Position numbers and translations under genes: made by a program
Assembly (NCBI GenBank): GCA_031412355.1
Contig: JANOCR010000295.1
Location: 1 to 19,305, forward strand
Reading direction: 5' to 3'
Length of the DNA: 19,305 nt
Origin: JAENVT01 sp031412355
GTDB taxonomy: Bacteria > Actinomycetota > Acidimicrobiia > Acidimicrobiales > Ilumatobacteraceae
Shown: positions 1-7,867 of the stretch, piece after piece
How positions within the stretch are numbered: position 1 is the first letter of the stretch
Layout: every line of letters starts with the position of its first letter
The notes under the pieces: model-generated
What the model was told of the DNA's origin: nothing
Seen by the model: only the letters and a program-made list of their open reading frames with translations
Databases searched by the model: none

Positions 1-489
1 GCCAAGATGCGCGAACCGCACGAACACGCCTACTTCGAGGAGTTCGTCCGCCCACACCTCGGCGACGATGTGGTGTACCTCGGCGAGGTCGACGCCGACG
101 GCAAGCGCGAACTATTGGCCTCGGCTGCCGCGTTGCTCAACCCGATCAGCTGGCGTGAGCCCTTCGGCATGGCCATGCTCGAGTCACTGGCGTGCGGCAC
201 GCCCGTCGTCGGCTGTCCGCAGGGTGCTGCTCCGGAGATCGTCGAGCACGGTGTCACAGGATTTCTCGGCGACTCCGATGCCGAATTGATCAACGGCCTG
301 CTGTCACTCGAACAGATCGATCGCGACGTGTGCCGAGCAGAGGCTCGCCGGCGATTTTCCGTCGAGCAGATGGTGGAGGGGTATCTGCGTGTGTTCGAGC
401 GTCACCGCAGCAAGCACGTCACCGCTAGTCCACACCGACCTCGTGATCTTCCCAATACGGCCTGCGAAGATCTCGTTTCAGGGGCTTGA
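1..489 (+). CDS. Glycosyltransferase, GT4-type (GT-B fold), 5'-truncated C-terminal part
   Basis: The reading frame is already open at base 1, so only the last 162 residues are present and the true start lies outside the window. The visible part is the nucleotide-sugar-binding half of a GT-B enzyme. It has the segment WREPFGMAMLESLACGTPVVG, whose two glutamates (about residues 53 and 61 of the visible part) form the E-x7-E motif of GT4 enzymes, followed by GAAPEIVEHGVTGFL, which in the family contacts the donor nucleotide. The expected role is transfer of a sugar from a nucleotide-sugar donor in the cytoplasm; donor and acceptor cannot be told from this fragment. The last 22 or so residues look unstructured and are encoded where the frame overlaps the 3' end of the opposing acyl-CoA synthetase gene. 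The family assignment is firm; the substrate is unknown. Confidence 0.88.
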   Translation, partial: AKMREPHEHAYFEEFVRPHLGDDVVYLGEVDADGKRELLASAAALLNPISWREPFGMAMLESLACGTPVVGCPQGAAPEIVEHGVTGFLGDSDAELINGLLSLEQIDRDVCRAEARRRFSVEQMVEGYLRVFERHRSKHVTASPHRPRDLPNTACEDLVSGA

Positions 490-1993
490 GCGCGCCCGAC
501 AACGGGATGGGCTCGAGCCGGAACTCGACCGATTTGGCAACCTTGTACCCGGCGATCGTGGCGCGTGCGTGCTCCTTGATCTCCTCCTCCGTGACCGACT
601 GCCCGCTGCGCAGCACGACGATCGCATGTACCTGCTCGCCCCAGACGGGATGGGGAATGCCGATGACTGCAACCTGCTCGACCGCCGGGTGTGACGAGAT
701 GGCGTTCTCGACTTCGATCGAGTACACGTTCTCGCCTCCGGTCACGATCATGTCTTTCACCCGGTCGACGAGGTAGAGGTAACCCTCGGCATCAAGATGC
801 CCGGCGTCGCCGGTGCGATACCAGCCACCGCGGAAGACCTCCTTGGTCTGTTCCGGCTGCTTCCAGTACTCGCGCATGAAATTGCCGCCGCGAGCGCAGA
901 TCTCGCCATTCTCGCCGGCTGCAGCCTCGGTGTCGTCCTTGCGGCGCACGCTGAGGTTGACCCCGATCATCGGCCGCCCCGCTGACCGCAAGATCGAACC
1001 ACCGCGGCGATGGTCGTCAGAGGTGAGGAACGTGAGCACCGATGAGCACTCGGTCATGCCGTAGCCCTGCGACAGGCTGAGATCCGGCAGCGCCGTCATC
1101 AGTCGCTCGAGCAGCGCGGCCGGCATCGGCGAGGCTCCGTACACGAGGTCGCGCAACGACTCCAGCCGCTCCGGCCGGAAATCGGGATGGTTCATCACGA
1201 GAGCGATCATCGTCGGAACCATGGTCGTCCAGTCGACGCGATAGTGCTCGATGGCCTCCATCACCTGCTTCGGCTCGAACAACGGCACGAACACCGACGA
1301 GCCGCCGGTTGCCGGAATCCCGAGGATGCCACCCATCGACGCTGCGTGGAACATCGGTGTCTGGTGCAGGTACACGCGTTCCTCGCCGAAGTCGACGGCG
1401 AGGCCGATGTGGTAGAAGTTGAGCATCTCGGCGCGCTGCTCCAGCAGCACGCCTTTCGACATCCCGGTCGTACCACCCGTGTACATCAGCACGACCGGAT
1501 CGGTCTCTTCCGGCTCGTCGGGGATCACCGGGTCACCGGCGGCGATCAGGTCCTCGTACCGCACGTCGTGTTCAAGATCCCCGTCGCCGATCAGCACCAC
1601 GTGGCGCAGCGGCAACTGCGACCGGACCTCGGCGATGTTGCGCACGAAGTGCTCGGCGAACACCTCGTCGACGAACACGACGGTCGTGCCCGAGTCGCGC
1701 AAGATGTGCTGTAACTCTTTGCCCGCCAGGCGCAGGTTGAGCGGATTGATGACACCGGCACCCAGGAACCCGGCGTGAAACAACTCGAGATACTGGTGGC
1801 TGTTGCACGACATCACCGCGAATCGGTCGTCGGCCCGCAAGTCGAGCTGGGTGCGCATCGCGTTGGCCAGTCGCAGGACCCGGTCTCCGTGCTGTTGAAA
1901 CGTCGCGTGATAGGCGCCGTCGTGGAACGCGACTCTGTCGGGCCAGCGTTCGAGCGCAGGCAGCAACTGTCGATGGAATACGAGCTCTTTCAT
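425..1993 (-). CDS. AMP-forming acyl-CoA synthetase (FadD-like), last gene of the WS/DGAT-MMPL cluster
   Basis: This 522-residue protein of the ANL (AMP-binding) superfamily is expected to convert a carboxylic acid, ATP and CoA to acyl-CoA, AMP and PPi. Visible motifs, in order, are the phosphate-binding loop YTGGTTGMSKG (171-181), the adenine-site motif YGMTE (311-315), YRTGD (392-396) with the ATP-ribose aspartate, the hinge region DRVKDMIVTGGENVY (410-424), and the C-terminal catalytic lysine in GALKPLKRDLR (K503). All key residues are present. An ATG 75 nt further upstream is open, but the start chosen here begins MKELVFHRQ, where family homology starts, and it has an AGGAGG site 11 nt upstream. 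That site lies in the last Gly-Gly codons and stop of the MMPL gene, 7 nt away, which suggests translational coupling. Acyl chain length is not predictable. The 3' end overlaps the convergent glycosyltransferase gene. Confidence 0.92.
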   Translation of the reverse strand: MKELVFHRQLLPALERWPDRVAFHDGAYHATFQQHGDRVLRLANAMRTQLDLRADDRFAVMSCNSHQYLELFHAGFLGAGVINPLNLRLAGKELQHILRDSGTTVVFVDEVFAEHFVRNIAEVRSQLPLRHVVLIGDGDLEHDVRYEDLIAAGDPVIPDEPEETDPVVLMYTGGTTGMSKGVLLEQRAEMLNFYHIGLAVDFGEERVYLHQTPMFHAASMGGILGIPATGGSSVFVPLFEPKQVMEAIEHYRVDWTTMVPTMIALVMNHPDFRPERLESLRDLVYGASPMPAALLERLMTALPDLSLSQGYGMTECSSVLTFLTSDDHRRGGSILRSAGRPMIGVNLSVRRKDDTEAAAGENGEICARGGNFMREYWKQPEQTKEVFRGGWYRTGDAGHLDAEGYLYLVDRVKDMIVTGGENVYSIEVENAISSHPAVEQVAVIGIPHPVWGEQVHAIVVLRSGQSVTEEEIKEHARATIAGYKVAKSVEFRLEPIPLSGALKPLKRDLRRPYWEDHEVGVD

Positions 1994-2000
1994 GGATATC

Positions 2001-4934
2001 TCATCCTCCTGCCGCGGCTGCGGCGTCGAGCTGATCCTGCGTGACCCCGCAGCGCTTTGCCGATGCATCGAGCAACGCGTTGACCTCGGCGGGTCGCGGC
2101 GCGCTGGCGATGCCCATCGCCAGCAGGTCGGCCTCCGATGTGTTGGTCAACAGGTCGTCGGCGGCGCAGCGAGCGATGCCCGGGTCGGCACCGGCACCGG
2201 TGAGCGCGTCCCAGAACGCCCCTGCAACGAGCCCTGTCGGCCGATCGATCGGGCCGGCGGGCAGAGTGTCACCGACAGCAAGCTCGGTTGTCGACGGGGG
2301 AGTGGTGGTTGGAGGCGGAAGCGTGGCTGGGACCTCGACGGTCGGCGCGGCCAGGGCTTGTGCAACTTGTGGCTCGTTGTCGCGTACCGACGCGGCGACG
2401 ATCGCAATCCCGACGATTGCAAGCACGGCGCCGCCAACCAGCCCGGTCACCATGCGGTTGCGACCAGAGTCGTCGCTCGTCGAGCCTGCTCCCATGGCCA
2501 GCAGTCCACGGCGGTCTGCTTCTTTGACCAGCGGTGGCACCACGACGAGCGCCGAGAGCAGCGCGACACCGATGTTGATCGTCACGACCATGCCGAAATC
2601 CGCCAGGAGCGGAAGCGTCGAGAACATCAACACGGCGAACCCGCCCAGGGTCGTCAGGGCAGAAGTGAAGAACGCCCGTCCAGTGCGCTTCGCGGCCATG
2701 TGCGTGCTTGCTTCAGGATCCAGGCCCCGGTCGCGTTCCTCGGCGTACCGGGCGATCAACAACACCGAGAACTCGGCGCAGGTTGCCACGACCAGAGGCC
2801 CCCCGACGGTCGACAGTGGGCTGAGGGTGATGCCGAGCACCCTGACGAGCACTGCCGACGTGCCGACGGCCACGAGGACAGGGATCATCGTCAGCAGACC
2901 GCGGGTCAGATCGCGATACCGCAGCACGACGAAGGCGGCGACGAGCAGCAGGGCGACGATGGTGAGCTGGGCGCGATTGGCCGTGATGTTCTCGAGCAGG
3001 CCGACTCCGACAACTGCCAAGCCGCCGGTCGTAGCCGAAGCCTGGGCCGGCAGCAGCGAACCGCGGCCGGGATCGACGATGGCCTCGTGCACCTTGTCGA
3101 GCACCACGGCGCGCTGTTCGAGCGATGACGGGCCGACTTGAAACAGTACCTGCGTGGCATTGCCGTTGTCGGCAACCAGAAGCGCGCGCAGCGACGGCGG
3201 GGCAACGTTGTACGCCTGCAGCATGTCGAGACCGGTCGGCGGCAGCGGGCTGGTGCCGGGAACCTCGGTCAGCCACCCGACGGTTGTCGCCAGGCTCGAG
3301 GCTCCGGCAAGTTCGGTGTTCTCGGCCGAGGCTCGTTCAACGAGATCGAACACGAACGCACCCATCTGATCGGTGAACACGCCATTGGCGGGTGCCCCGC
3401 CTGTCTCGACGAACACGCCGAGCGTGGTTGCGAAGCCGGTTTCGCGCTCCAGCGTGCGGGCGTTCTTGATCGATGTGCTGGACTGGTTGGCCCAGTTGAT
3501 CGGGTCGCTCTCGATATCGGACCCGGTCTCCAGCACGAGGCCGAGTATCGGCAGGGCAACGGCCACGAGCACCAGCGGCAGCACGGCCATTCGCGGGAGG
3601 CTTCCGAGGCGGTCGACGGTCGCTTCGACCCAGCTCTCGACGGGTTCCTCCTTGGTCGGCGAGCGACGTTCGCGCCAGCCGATGATGGTCGTCGGCAACA
3701 CGACCCCGGCAATCAGCAGAGCGACGATGCCGATCGACTGCAGCACACCGAAGTCCTGCACCATCGGCACCTTGGAGATGCGAACCGTCAGGAAAGCGAT
3801 GACGGCCGCAACGGTCGCTGCAACGAGCGGCGGTCCCATCCGCCGGAAGGTGACCTCGAACGGACTGCCCGAGCGCTCGACGCCGCGCTCTTCCTCGATT
3901 CGATTCTGGATCTGGATGGCGAACTCGATGCCTAAGCCGATGAGGATCGGCAGGCCTGCGATGGTGACGAGCGAGAGCTTCGTGCCGGTGAAGCCGAAAG
4001 CACCGAAACCCCAAGCGATTCCAACCGCCATGCCGAGCAGTGGAAGCAAGCGCCAGCGCACTTTGAAGGCAACCACCAGGATCACCATCATCACCAGGAC
4101 GGCGATCCCGCCGAGGATCATCATCCCGCCCTGCAGGTAGTCGTTGATGTCGGTCAGGAAGGTGGGAGTGCCGGTGATCACGACGTCGGCATTCTCGAAG
4201 GTGCGGTCGTCGAGCACCTGGTGCACGGCGGCCGAACCCTTGGCCAACTGATCGAGCGGGGCGTTGCCCACCAGCACGGCGGCAAGCACTGCGTGGCGAG
4301 CATCGGGAATGAAGGCCTGCAGTGGCTTGCGTACCACCAGTTCGCTGTCGGGGGGAGCGACCAACTGGTTCTGTGCATCGACGGTGTAGCCGTCGTTGCC
4401 GAAGACCAGAAACTTCACCCACGCCGCGTTGTCCATGGTCTGCTCACCGGCCGCGCCCAGCCGCAAATTGGTGACCACCGCATCGGCTCGGCGTGTCGCC
4501 ACGGCGGCCTGATCGGGTTCGCGCTCGATGGTGCTGGCGATGATCTCACTGGCCACGCCCTCGGTGATGAGATCCTGCGTCCACTGCAACAACGTCAGCG
4601 GCGACACGACCGACTGCACGGCGTCGCTGGTCAGCATCTCGCTTTCGATCTCGCCGAACTGCGTGATGTTGGCCGGTGTGAACAGGTCGACGACGCTCTG
4701 GCCCTCGCCGACGGTGAAGAGCACCACCATGTTCTCGCCGCCGAACAGCTTTTGGTATCGCTCGTTGTCCTTGGCGACCTGCGACGCGGGATCGATGTAG
4801 CTGTCCTGCCCAGTGGCGAAATCCAGCCGTTGCAGGCCGACGCCCATCGCGATGGTGACGAGGGCGACGACGGCCAAGGTCGCGGCCGTGCGCCGGCTGA
4901 GCAGCCGGCCTGTTCGTTCCCAGAAATCTCTCAA
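2001..4934 (-). CDS. MMPL/RND-superfamily transporter (HAE3-like) with extra C-terminal domain
   Basis: This 977-residue membrane protein has the two-fold repeated layout of RND/MMPL exporters: TM1 (about 17-34) and outer domain (35-268), TM2-6 (270-290, 294-314, 319-341, 369-385, 397-419), then TM7 (449-468), second outer domain (470-650) and TM8-12 (655-672, 678-700, 705-729, 755-775, 780-803). The expected role is proton-driven movement of a hydrophobic or amphiphilic molecule across or out of the cytoplasmic membrane. TM4 reads GLGIEFAIQIQNR and TM10 CAEFSVLLIARY, so Glu-Phe pairs (E337/F338, E721/F722) sit where MmpL proteins carry Asp-Tyr. After TM12 comes a thirteenth hydrophobic segment (829-850), a Pro/Thr-rich linker (862-895) and a small domain (896-977) with two cysteines (C923, C962), which should lie on the outer face. 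The start codon is TTG, overlapping the upstream stop as TTGA, with GAGG about 10 nt before. The cargo is inferred to be lipid from its acyltransferase and ligase neighbours. Confidence 0.9.
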   Translation of the reverse strand: MRDFWERTGRLLSRRTAATLAVVALVTIAMGVGLQRLDFATGQDSYIDPASQVAKDNERYQKLFGGENMVVLFTVGEGQSVVDLFTPANITQFGEIESEMLTSDAVQSVVSPLTLLQWTQDLITEGVASEIIASTIEREPDQAAVATRRADAVVTNLRLGAAGEQTMDNAAWVKFLVFGNDGYTVDAQNQLVAPPDSELVVRKPLQAFIPDARHAVLAAVLVGNAPLDQLAKGSAAVHQVLDDRTFENADVVITGTPTFLTDINDYLQGGMMILGGIAVLVMMVILVVAFKVRWRLLPLLGMAVGIAWGFGAFGFTGTKLSLVTIAGLPILIGLGIEFAIQIQNRIEEERGVERSGSPFEVTFRRMGPPLVAATVAAVIAFLTVRISKVPMVQDFGVLQSIGIVALLIAGVVLPTTIIGWRERRSPTKEEPVESWVEATVDRLGSLPRMAVLPLVLVAVALPILGLVLETGSDIESDPINWANQSSTSIKNARTLERETGFATTLGVFVETGGAPANGVFTDQMGAFVFDLVERASAENTELAGASSLATTVGWLTEVPGTSPLPPTGLDMLQAYNVAPPSLRALLVADNGNATQVLFQVGPSSLEQRAVVLDKVHEAIVDPGRGSLLPAQASATTGGLAVVGVGLLENITANRAQLTIVALLLVAAFVVLRYRDLTRGLLTMIPVLVAVGTSAVLVRVLGITLSPLSTVGGPLVVATCAEFSVLLIARYAEERDRGLDPEASTHMAAKRTGRAFFTSALTTLGGFAVLMFSTLPLLADFGMVVTINIGVALLSALVVVPPLVKEADRRGLLAMGAGSTSDDSGRNRMVTGLVGGAVLAIVGIAIVAASVRDNEPQVAQALAAPTVEVPATLPPPTTTPPSTTELAVGDTLPAGPIDRPTGLVAGAFWDALTGAGADPGIARCAADDLLTNTSEADLLAMGIASAPRPAEVNALLDASAKRCGVTQDQLDAAAAAGG
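2005..2010 (-). promoter_or_regulatory. Shine-Dalgarno AGGAGG inside the end of the MMPL gene
   Basis: On the minus strand AGGAGG is immediately followed by the A and TGA that end the MMPL gene, then 7 nt and the ATG of the acyl-CoA synthetase. Spacing from the site to the ATG is 11 nt. It supports the start at 1993 over the upstream ATG at 2068 and suggests coupled translation. Confidence 0.7.
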
Positions 4935-6370
4935 CGCGCCAAAACCTCACCACTGTGTCGTGAGATTTGTGCACCGCGGCGGCCGGCAAGTTTCAGCAGC
5001 GTCTTCACCTCGGCTTCGATCTGTTGAGCCATGAAGTGCACATCGGGTGCGGAGTCGAAGTCGCCCGTGATCCCGAACGTCAGCTGACCGTTGTACGACA
5101 AGATCGCAACCCCTATCGGCACACCCTCACTCAGCGGCACGAACGGAAGGTACTCCAGCATCTCGCAACCCAACGCGTACAGCGGAAGCTGTGGTCCCGG
5201 CACGTTGGTGGTCACCGTATTGATCGCGCGCTGTGGCGCCATGCGAAGCATGGTCGTGGCCGCCCGGACGCCCAGCGCCAGGAGGACGGGCGGAACGAAC
5301 TCGGCGGTGGCTAGCACGGCTTCGCCGGCGGTCACCTGGTGAGATGCCTTGAGCGTCGCCATCTGGGTGCGGACCGATTCGAGTCGCTCCAGCGGATCGG
5401 CGATCCCGACCGGGAGCTCGGCGATGATCAGCGACACCTGGTTGTTCCACTGGTGGTCGTCGGGGTGACGAACCGAAACCGGAACGAGCGACCGCAGGAC
5501 GACATCGTCGACGGAATCGCCGCGCTCGATCAGCACCGAACGAAACGCAGCGCTGATCGCCGAGAGGACGACGTCGTTGACCGATCCGCCGAACGCGCCG
5601 CGGATGGTCTTGACCTCGCTCAAGGTGCAGCGGCCGGCCGCCCATCGTCGATGGGGTCCGATCGCACCCTCGATGGACTCGGGGTTGGCAGGTGCCAACA
5701 CGCGCGCGCCGAATGAACGTAGCCCGCTCGCCACGTTGCCCAGATGGTTCCAGGCCTGTCGCGGGTGTAGCCCGGCGAGACGCCACGACGCCAGCTGACG
5801 GGCGGGGTTCAACGCCACGCGCCCGAGGGCGCGAACTGTCAACTGCAGATCGGATGGCTCCCGTTCGGGGGTCCACGGTTCGATGGGTTGTACGGTCGCG
5901 ACGCGATCGGGATCCAGCAGCACGGTCATCAGATCGGTGCCGGCGATTCCATCGACCATGCAGTGATGCACCTTGGTGATCAGTGCCCAACGGTCGCTGG
6001 GAAGCCCTTCGATCACCCAGGCCTCCCAGAGCGGGCGCTTCCGATCGAGCTCTTGCGACATCAACCTGCCCATCAGGTTCTCGAGGTCGTTCTCATCGCC
6101 AGGCGGGGGCAGGGCGGAGTGGCGAACGTGGTAGCCGAGGTTGAAGTGCTGGTCATCGACCCACACAGGGTGGCCCAAACCGCCTGGTACGAATCTCACC
6201 TTCTGTCGATAGCGCGTCAGCAATGGGAGCTTGCTCTCGATCAAGTTGGTGATCTCGCCGATCGACGGCGGGGGTCCCGCGAAGATGGAGCACGAGCCGA
6301 TGTGCATGTGTGTGATGCCATCCTCCGCGTGCAGAAAGATCGCGTCCAGTGGACTCATTGCCTGTGTCAT
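4931..6370 (-). CDS. Wax ester synthase/diacylglycerol acyltransferase (WS/DGAT), second in the operon
   Basis: This 479-residue bifunctional WS/DGAT-family O-acyltransferase is expected to join acyl-CoA to a fatty alcohol or a diacylglycerol, giving wax ester or triacylglycerol at the inner membrane or lipid-body surface. It begins with the family N-terminus MSPLDAIFLHAEDG (5-18). It has PLWE (113-116), the catalytic HHxxxDG motif as HHCMVDG (135-141), the SVNDVVLSA segment of the C-terminal half, and the late VPGPQLPLY region. Length is normal for the family. Upstream ATG at 6418 is open, but the chosen ATG at 6370 sits where the family begins and has AGGAAGG 5 nt before it. The gene starts 2 nt after the stop of the first WS/DGAT and ends in a 4-nt overlap with the MMPL gene. 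It resembles the mycobacterial Tgs-like branch more than its neighbour does. Substrates are not fixed by sequence alone. Confidence 0.94.
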   Translation of the reverse strand: MTQAMSPLDAIFLHAEDGITHMHIGSCSIFAGPPPSIGEITNLIESKLPLLTRYRQKVRFVPGGLGHPVWVDDQHFNLGYHVRHSALPPPGDENDLENLMGRLMSQELDRKRPLWEAWVIEGLPSDRWALITKVHHCMVDGIAGTDLMTVLLDPDRVATVQPIEPWTPEREPSDLQLTVRALGRVALNPARQLASWRLAGLHPRQAWNHLGNVASGLRSFGARVLAPANPESIEGAIGPHRRWAAGRCTLSEVKTIRGAFGGSVNDVVLSAISAAFRSVLIERGDSVDDVVLRSLVPVSVRHPDDHQWNNQVSLIIAELPVGIADPLERLESVRTQMATLKASHQVTAGEAVLATAEFVPPVLLALGVRAATTMLRMAPQRAINTVTTNVPGPQLPLYALGCEMLEYLPFVPLSEGVPIGVAILSYNGQLTFGITGDFDSAPDVHFMAQQIEAEVKTLLKLAGRRGAQISRHSGEVLAR

Positions 6371-6372
6371 GG

Positions 6373-7776
6373 TTACCTTCCTAGGGCCAGCACTTCTTCG
6401 AATCCCTCGCGCATGCACGCGGTCAGCACCTCAGGATCCGGCACGGCCGAGGTATCGGCGTTGATGCCGATACAGCAGTGATCTACATGCGACATCAGGG
6501 CCACGCTGAACGCGGCACCCGACGCGGGGGCAAATGCATATTCGCGGACCACTTCGGCGCCGGCCAGATACTGGCGGGCCTTCGATCCGGGCACATTCGT
6601 AGCGACGAAGTCGATGGCCTTCAGCATCGAACCGAGGATCGACGTGGAAGCAAACGAAGGGATCCGGCTGAGGACGCCCGCGACTACGTCGGTCAACGGG
6701 AGCGACGGCTCCTTCCTCCAACTCCGGGCCAACTGACCGAGCTCACGCATTCGCTCACCCGCATCGATCGTGTCGACGGGCATCGTGAATCGGGCCGGCG
6801 TGAAACGGTTGCTACCGGGGGGATCGCCTGCCCGGCGCGTGTTGATGGGCATGGTCACCCGCAACGCTTCGACAGGTGCGTGGTGTCGTTCGTGGTAGAG
6901 GCGCATGCCGCCTGCGACTCCGGCCAGAAAGGCATCGTTGAGCGAACTGTCCGCAGCGTGGGCGCCTGCGAGCATGGCATCGAAGGGCACGTCGAACGAG
7001 TCGAATCTGCGGGAAAGTCCGCGACGATTCATGATTGGTGACAGGCGTGTGGTGACGGGCGCCATCAGCTTGGCGAGGGATCGCACCTGCCGAGCGATTG
7101 AGGTCGCTGGACCGCCGGGATTCGTGACGGCCCGGCCGGCAGCAGCCGGAAACGCCTGTGCGCCACGTATCGTCGCCGACGCGACGGTGCGAACATCGGT
7201 CGCCAACGACCCGGCGACCGATGCCCATCCGCTCGGTCGTCGCGGATCGTCGACCCATGCGTTGGTGGCCAGTGGCGGCGCATCGCGCCTTTCGTCGAGC
7301 AACAGCCTGGCCAGCTTGACTCCACCTACGCCGTCAGTGATCGAGTGATGAACCTTCTGGATGAACGCGGCGCGTCCATCCTCCAACCCCTCGACGAGTG
7401 TGAACTCCCACAGTGGCCGATCCTTGTCGAACGCACTCATGGCCATCAGTCCGGCGATGTCCAAGACGGCCCGAAGGTCGCCGTGCTCGGGCGCAACCGT
7501 GCGCCGAAGGTGGTAGCTGATGTCGAAGTACTCGTCGATCTGCCATCGCGGCGGCTCGAGGTGAAACGGCGTAACGACGACGCGCTGGCGAAGGCGCGGA
7601 AGCACCTCGCACGCATCGGCGATTCGCGAGCTGAGGCGCTTCCAGTCAGGACTGCGGTCGAGCAACGAGACTGCGACGATGGTGCTGCGCAGGCACGGGT
7701 CCTTCTCGATGGTCCACATCAGCGTGTCAGAGCCGTTCAGATGCGATGCGAAGTCGCGCTGTACGAGGGATGTCAC
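6373..7776 (-). CDS. WS/DGAT-family O-acyltransferase, first gene of the operon
   Basis: This 467-residue acyltransferase belongs to the WS/DGAT family, with the same type of reaction as its downstream neighbour (acyl-CoA plus alcohol or diacylglycerol). Visible motifs are the N-terminal LNGSDTLMWTIEKD (13-26), matching the family SPLDxxFxxxE start, DRPLWEFTLVEGL (119-131), catalytic HHSITDG (143-149), SLNDAFLAG and the late TNVPG segment. A GTG at 7776 is chosen as start: it precedes the conserved N-terminus by 12 codons and has CAGGA 7 nt upstream. A longer reading from an ATG at 7926 would run through the stop region of the Nfu-like gene and adds no family-like sequence. The two WS/DGATs are clearly different in sequence, so they are not a recent tandem duplication. 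A possible promoter lies about 40 nt upstream. Whether it makes wax esters, triacylglycerol or another ester cannot be told. Confidence 0.93.
   Translation of the reverse strand: MTSLVQRDFASHLNGSDTLMWTIEKDPCLRSTIVAVSLLDRSPDWKRLSSRIADACEVLPRLRQRVVVTPFHLEPPRWQIDEYFDISYHLRRTVAPEHGDLRAVLDIAGLMAMSAFDKDRPLWEFTLVEGLEDGRAAFIQKVHHSITDGVGGVKLARLLLDERRDAPPLATNAWVDDPRRPSGWASVAGSLATDVRTVASATIRGAQAFPAAAGRAVTNPGGPATSIARQVRSLAKLMAPVTTRLSPIMNRRGLSRRFDSFDVPFDAMLAGAHAADSSLNDAFLAGVAGGMRLYHERHHAPVEALRVTMPINTRRAGDPPGSNRFTPARFTMPVDTIDAGERMRELGQLARSWRKEPSLPLTDVVAGVLSRIPSFASTSILGSMLKAIDFVATNVPGSKARQYLAGAEVVREYAFAPASGAAFSVALMSHVDHCCIGINADTSAVPDPEVLTACMREGFEEVLALGR
6376..6382 (-). promoter_or_regulatory. Shine-Dalgarno AGGAAGG overlapping the end of the first WS/DGAT gene
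   Basis: The minus strand reads AGGAAGG, the TAA that ends the upstream WS/DGAT, CC, then the ATG of the next one. Spacing to the ATG is 5 nt. It decides the start at 6370 and implies coupled translation of the two acyltransferases. Confidence 0.75.
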
Positions 7777-7816
7777 GGGTGCATCCTGCCGCCGTACGGC
7801 CGCCGACAACAGAGCC

Positions 7817-7845
7817 TTAGTACCCGTCAGTGCCGGGAAGTTCAA
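7817..7845 (-). promoter_or_regulatory. Candidate promoter for the WS/DGAT-MMPL-ligase operon
   Basis: On the minus strand TTGAAC (7845-7840) and TACTAA (7822-7817) are separated by 17 nt, giving a start of transcription near 7810 and a leader of about 34 nt before the GTG at 7776. The -35 matches TTGA of the consensus; the -10 match is modest. It lies in the 91-nt gap after the Nfu-like gene, so the operon need not depend on read-through. Confidence 0.3.
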
Positions 7846-7867
7846 ATTCTGACGGCGAACCAGCGCG

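Noticed and set aside
1992..3141. Two long + strand open frames (over 360 codons each) opposite the MMPL gene
   Set aside because: They are antisense shadows produced by G/C-rich third positions of a well-supported membrane protein gene; the translations are Arg/Gly/His-rich or Ser/Thr/Arg-rich and resemble no family.
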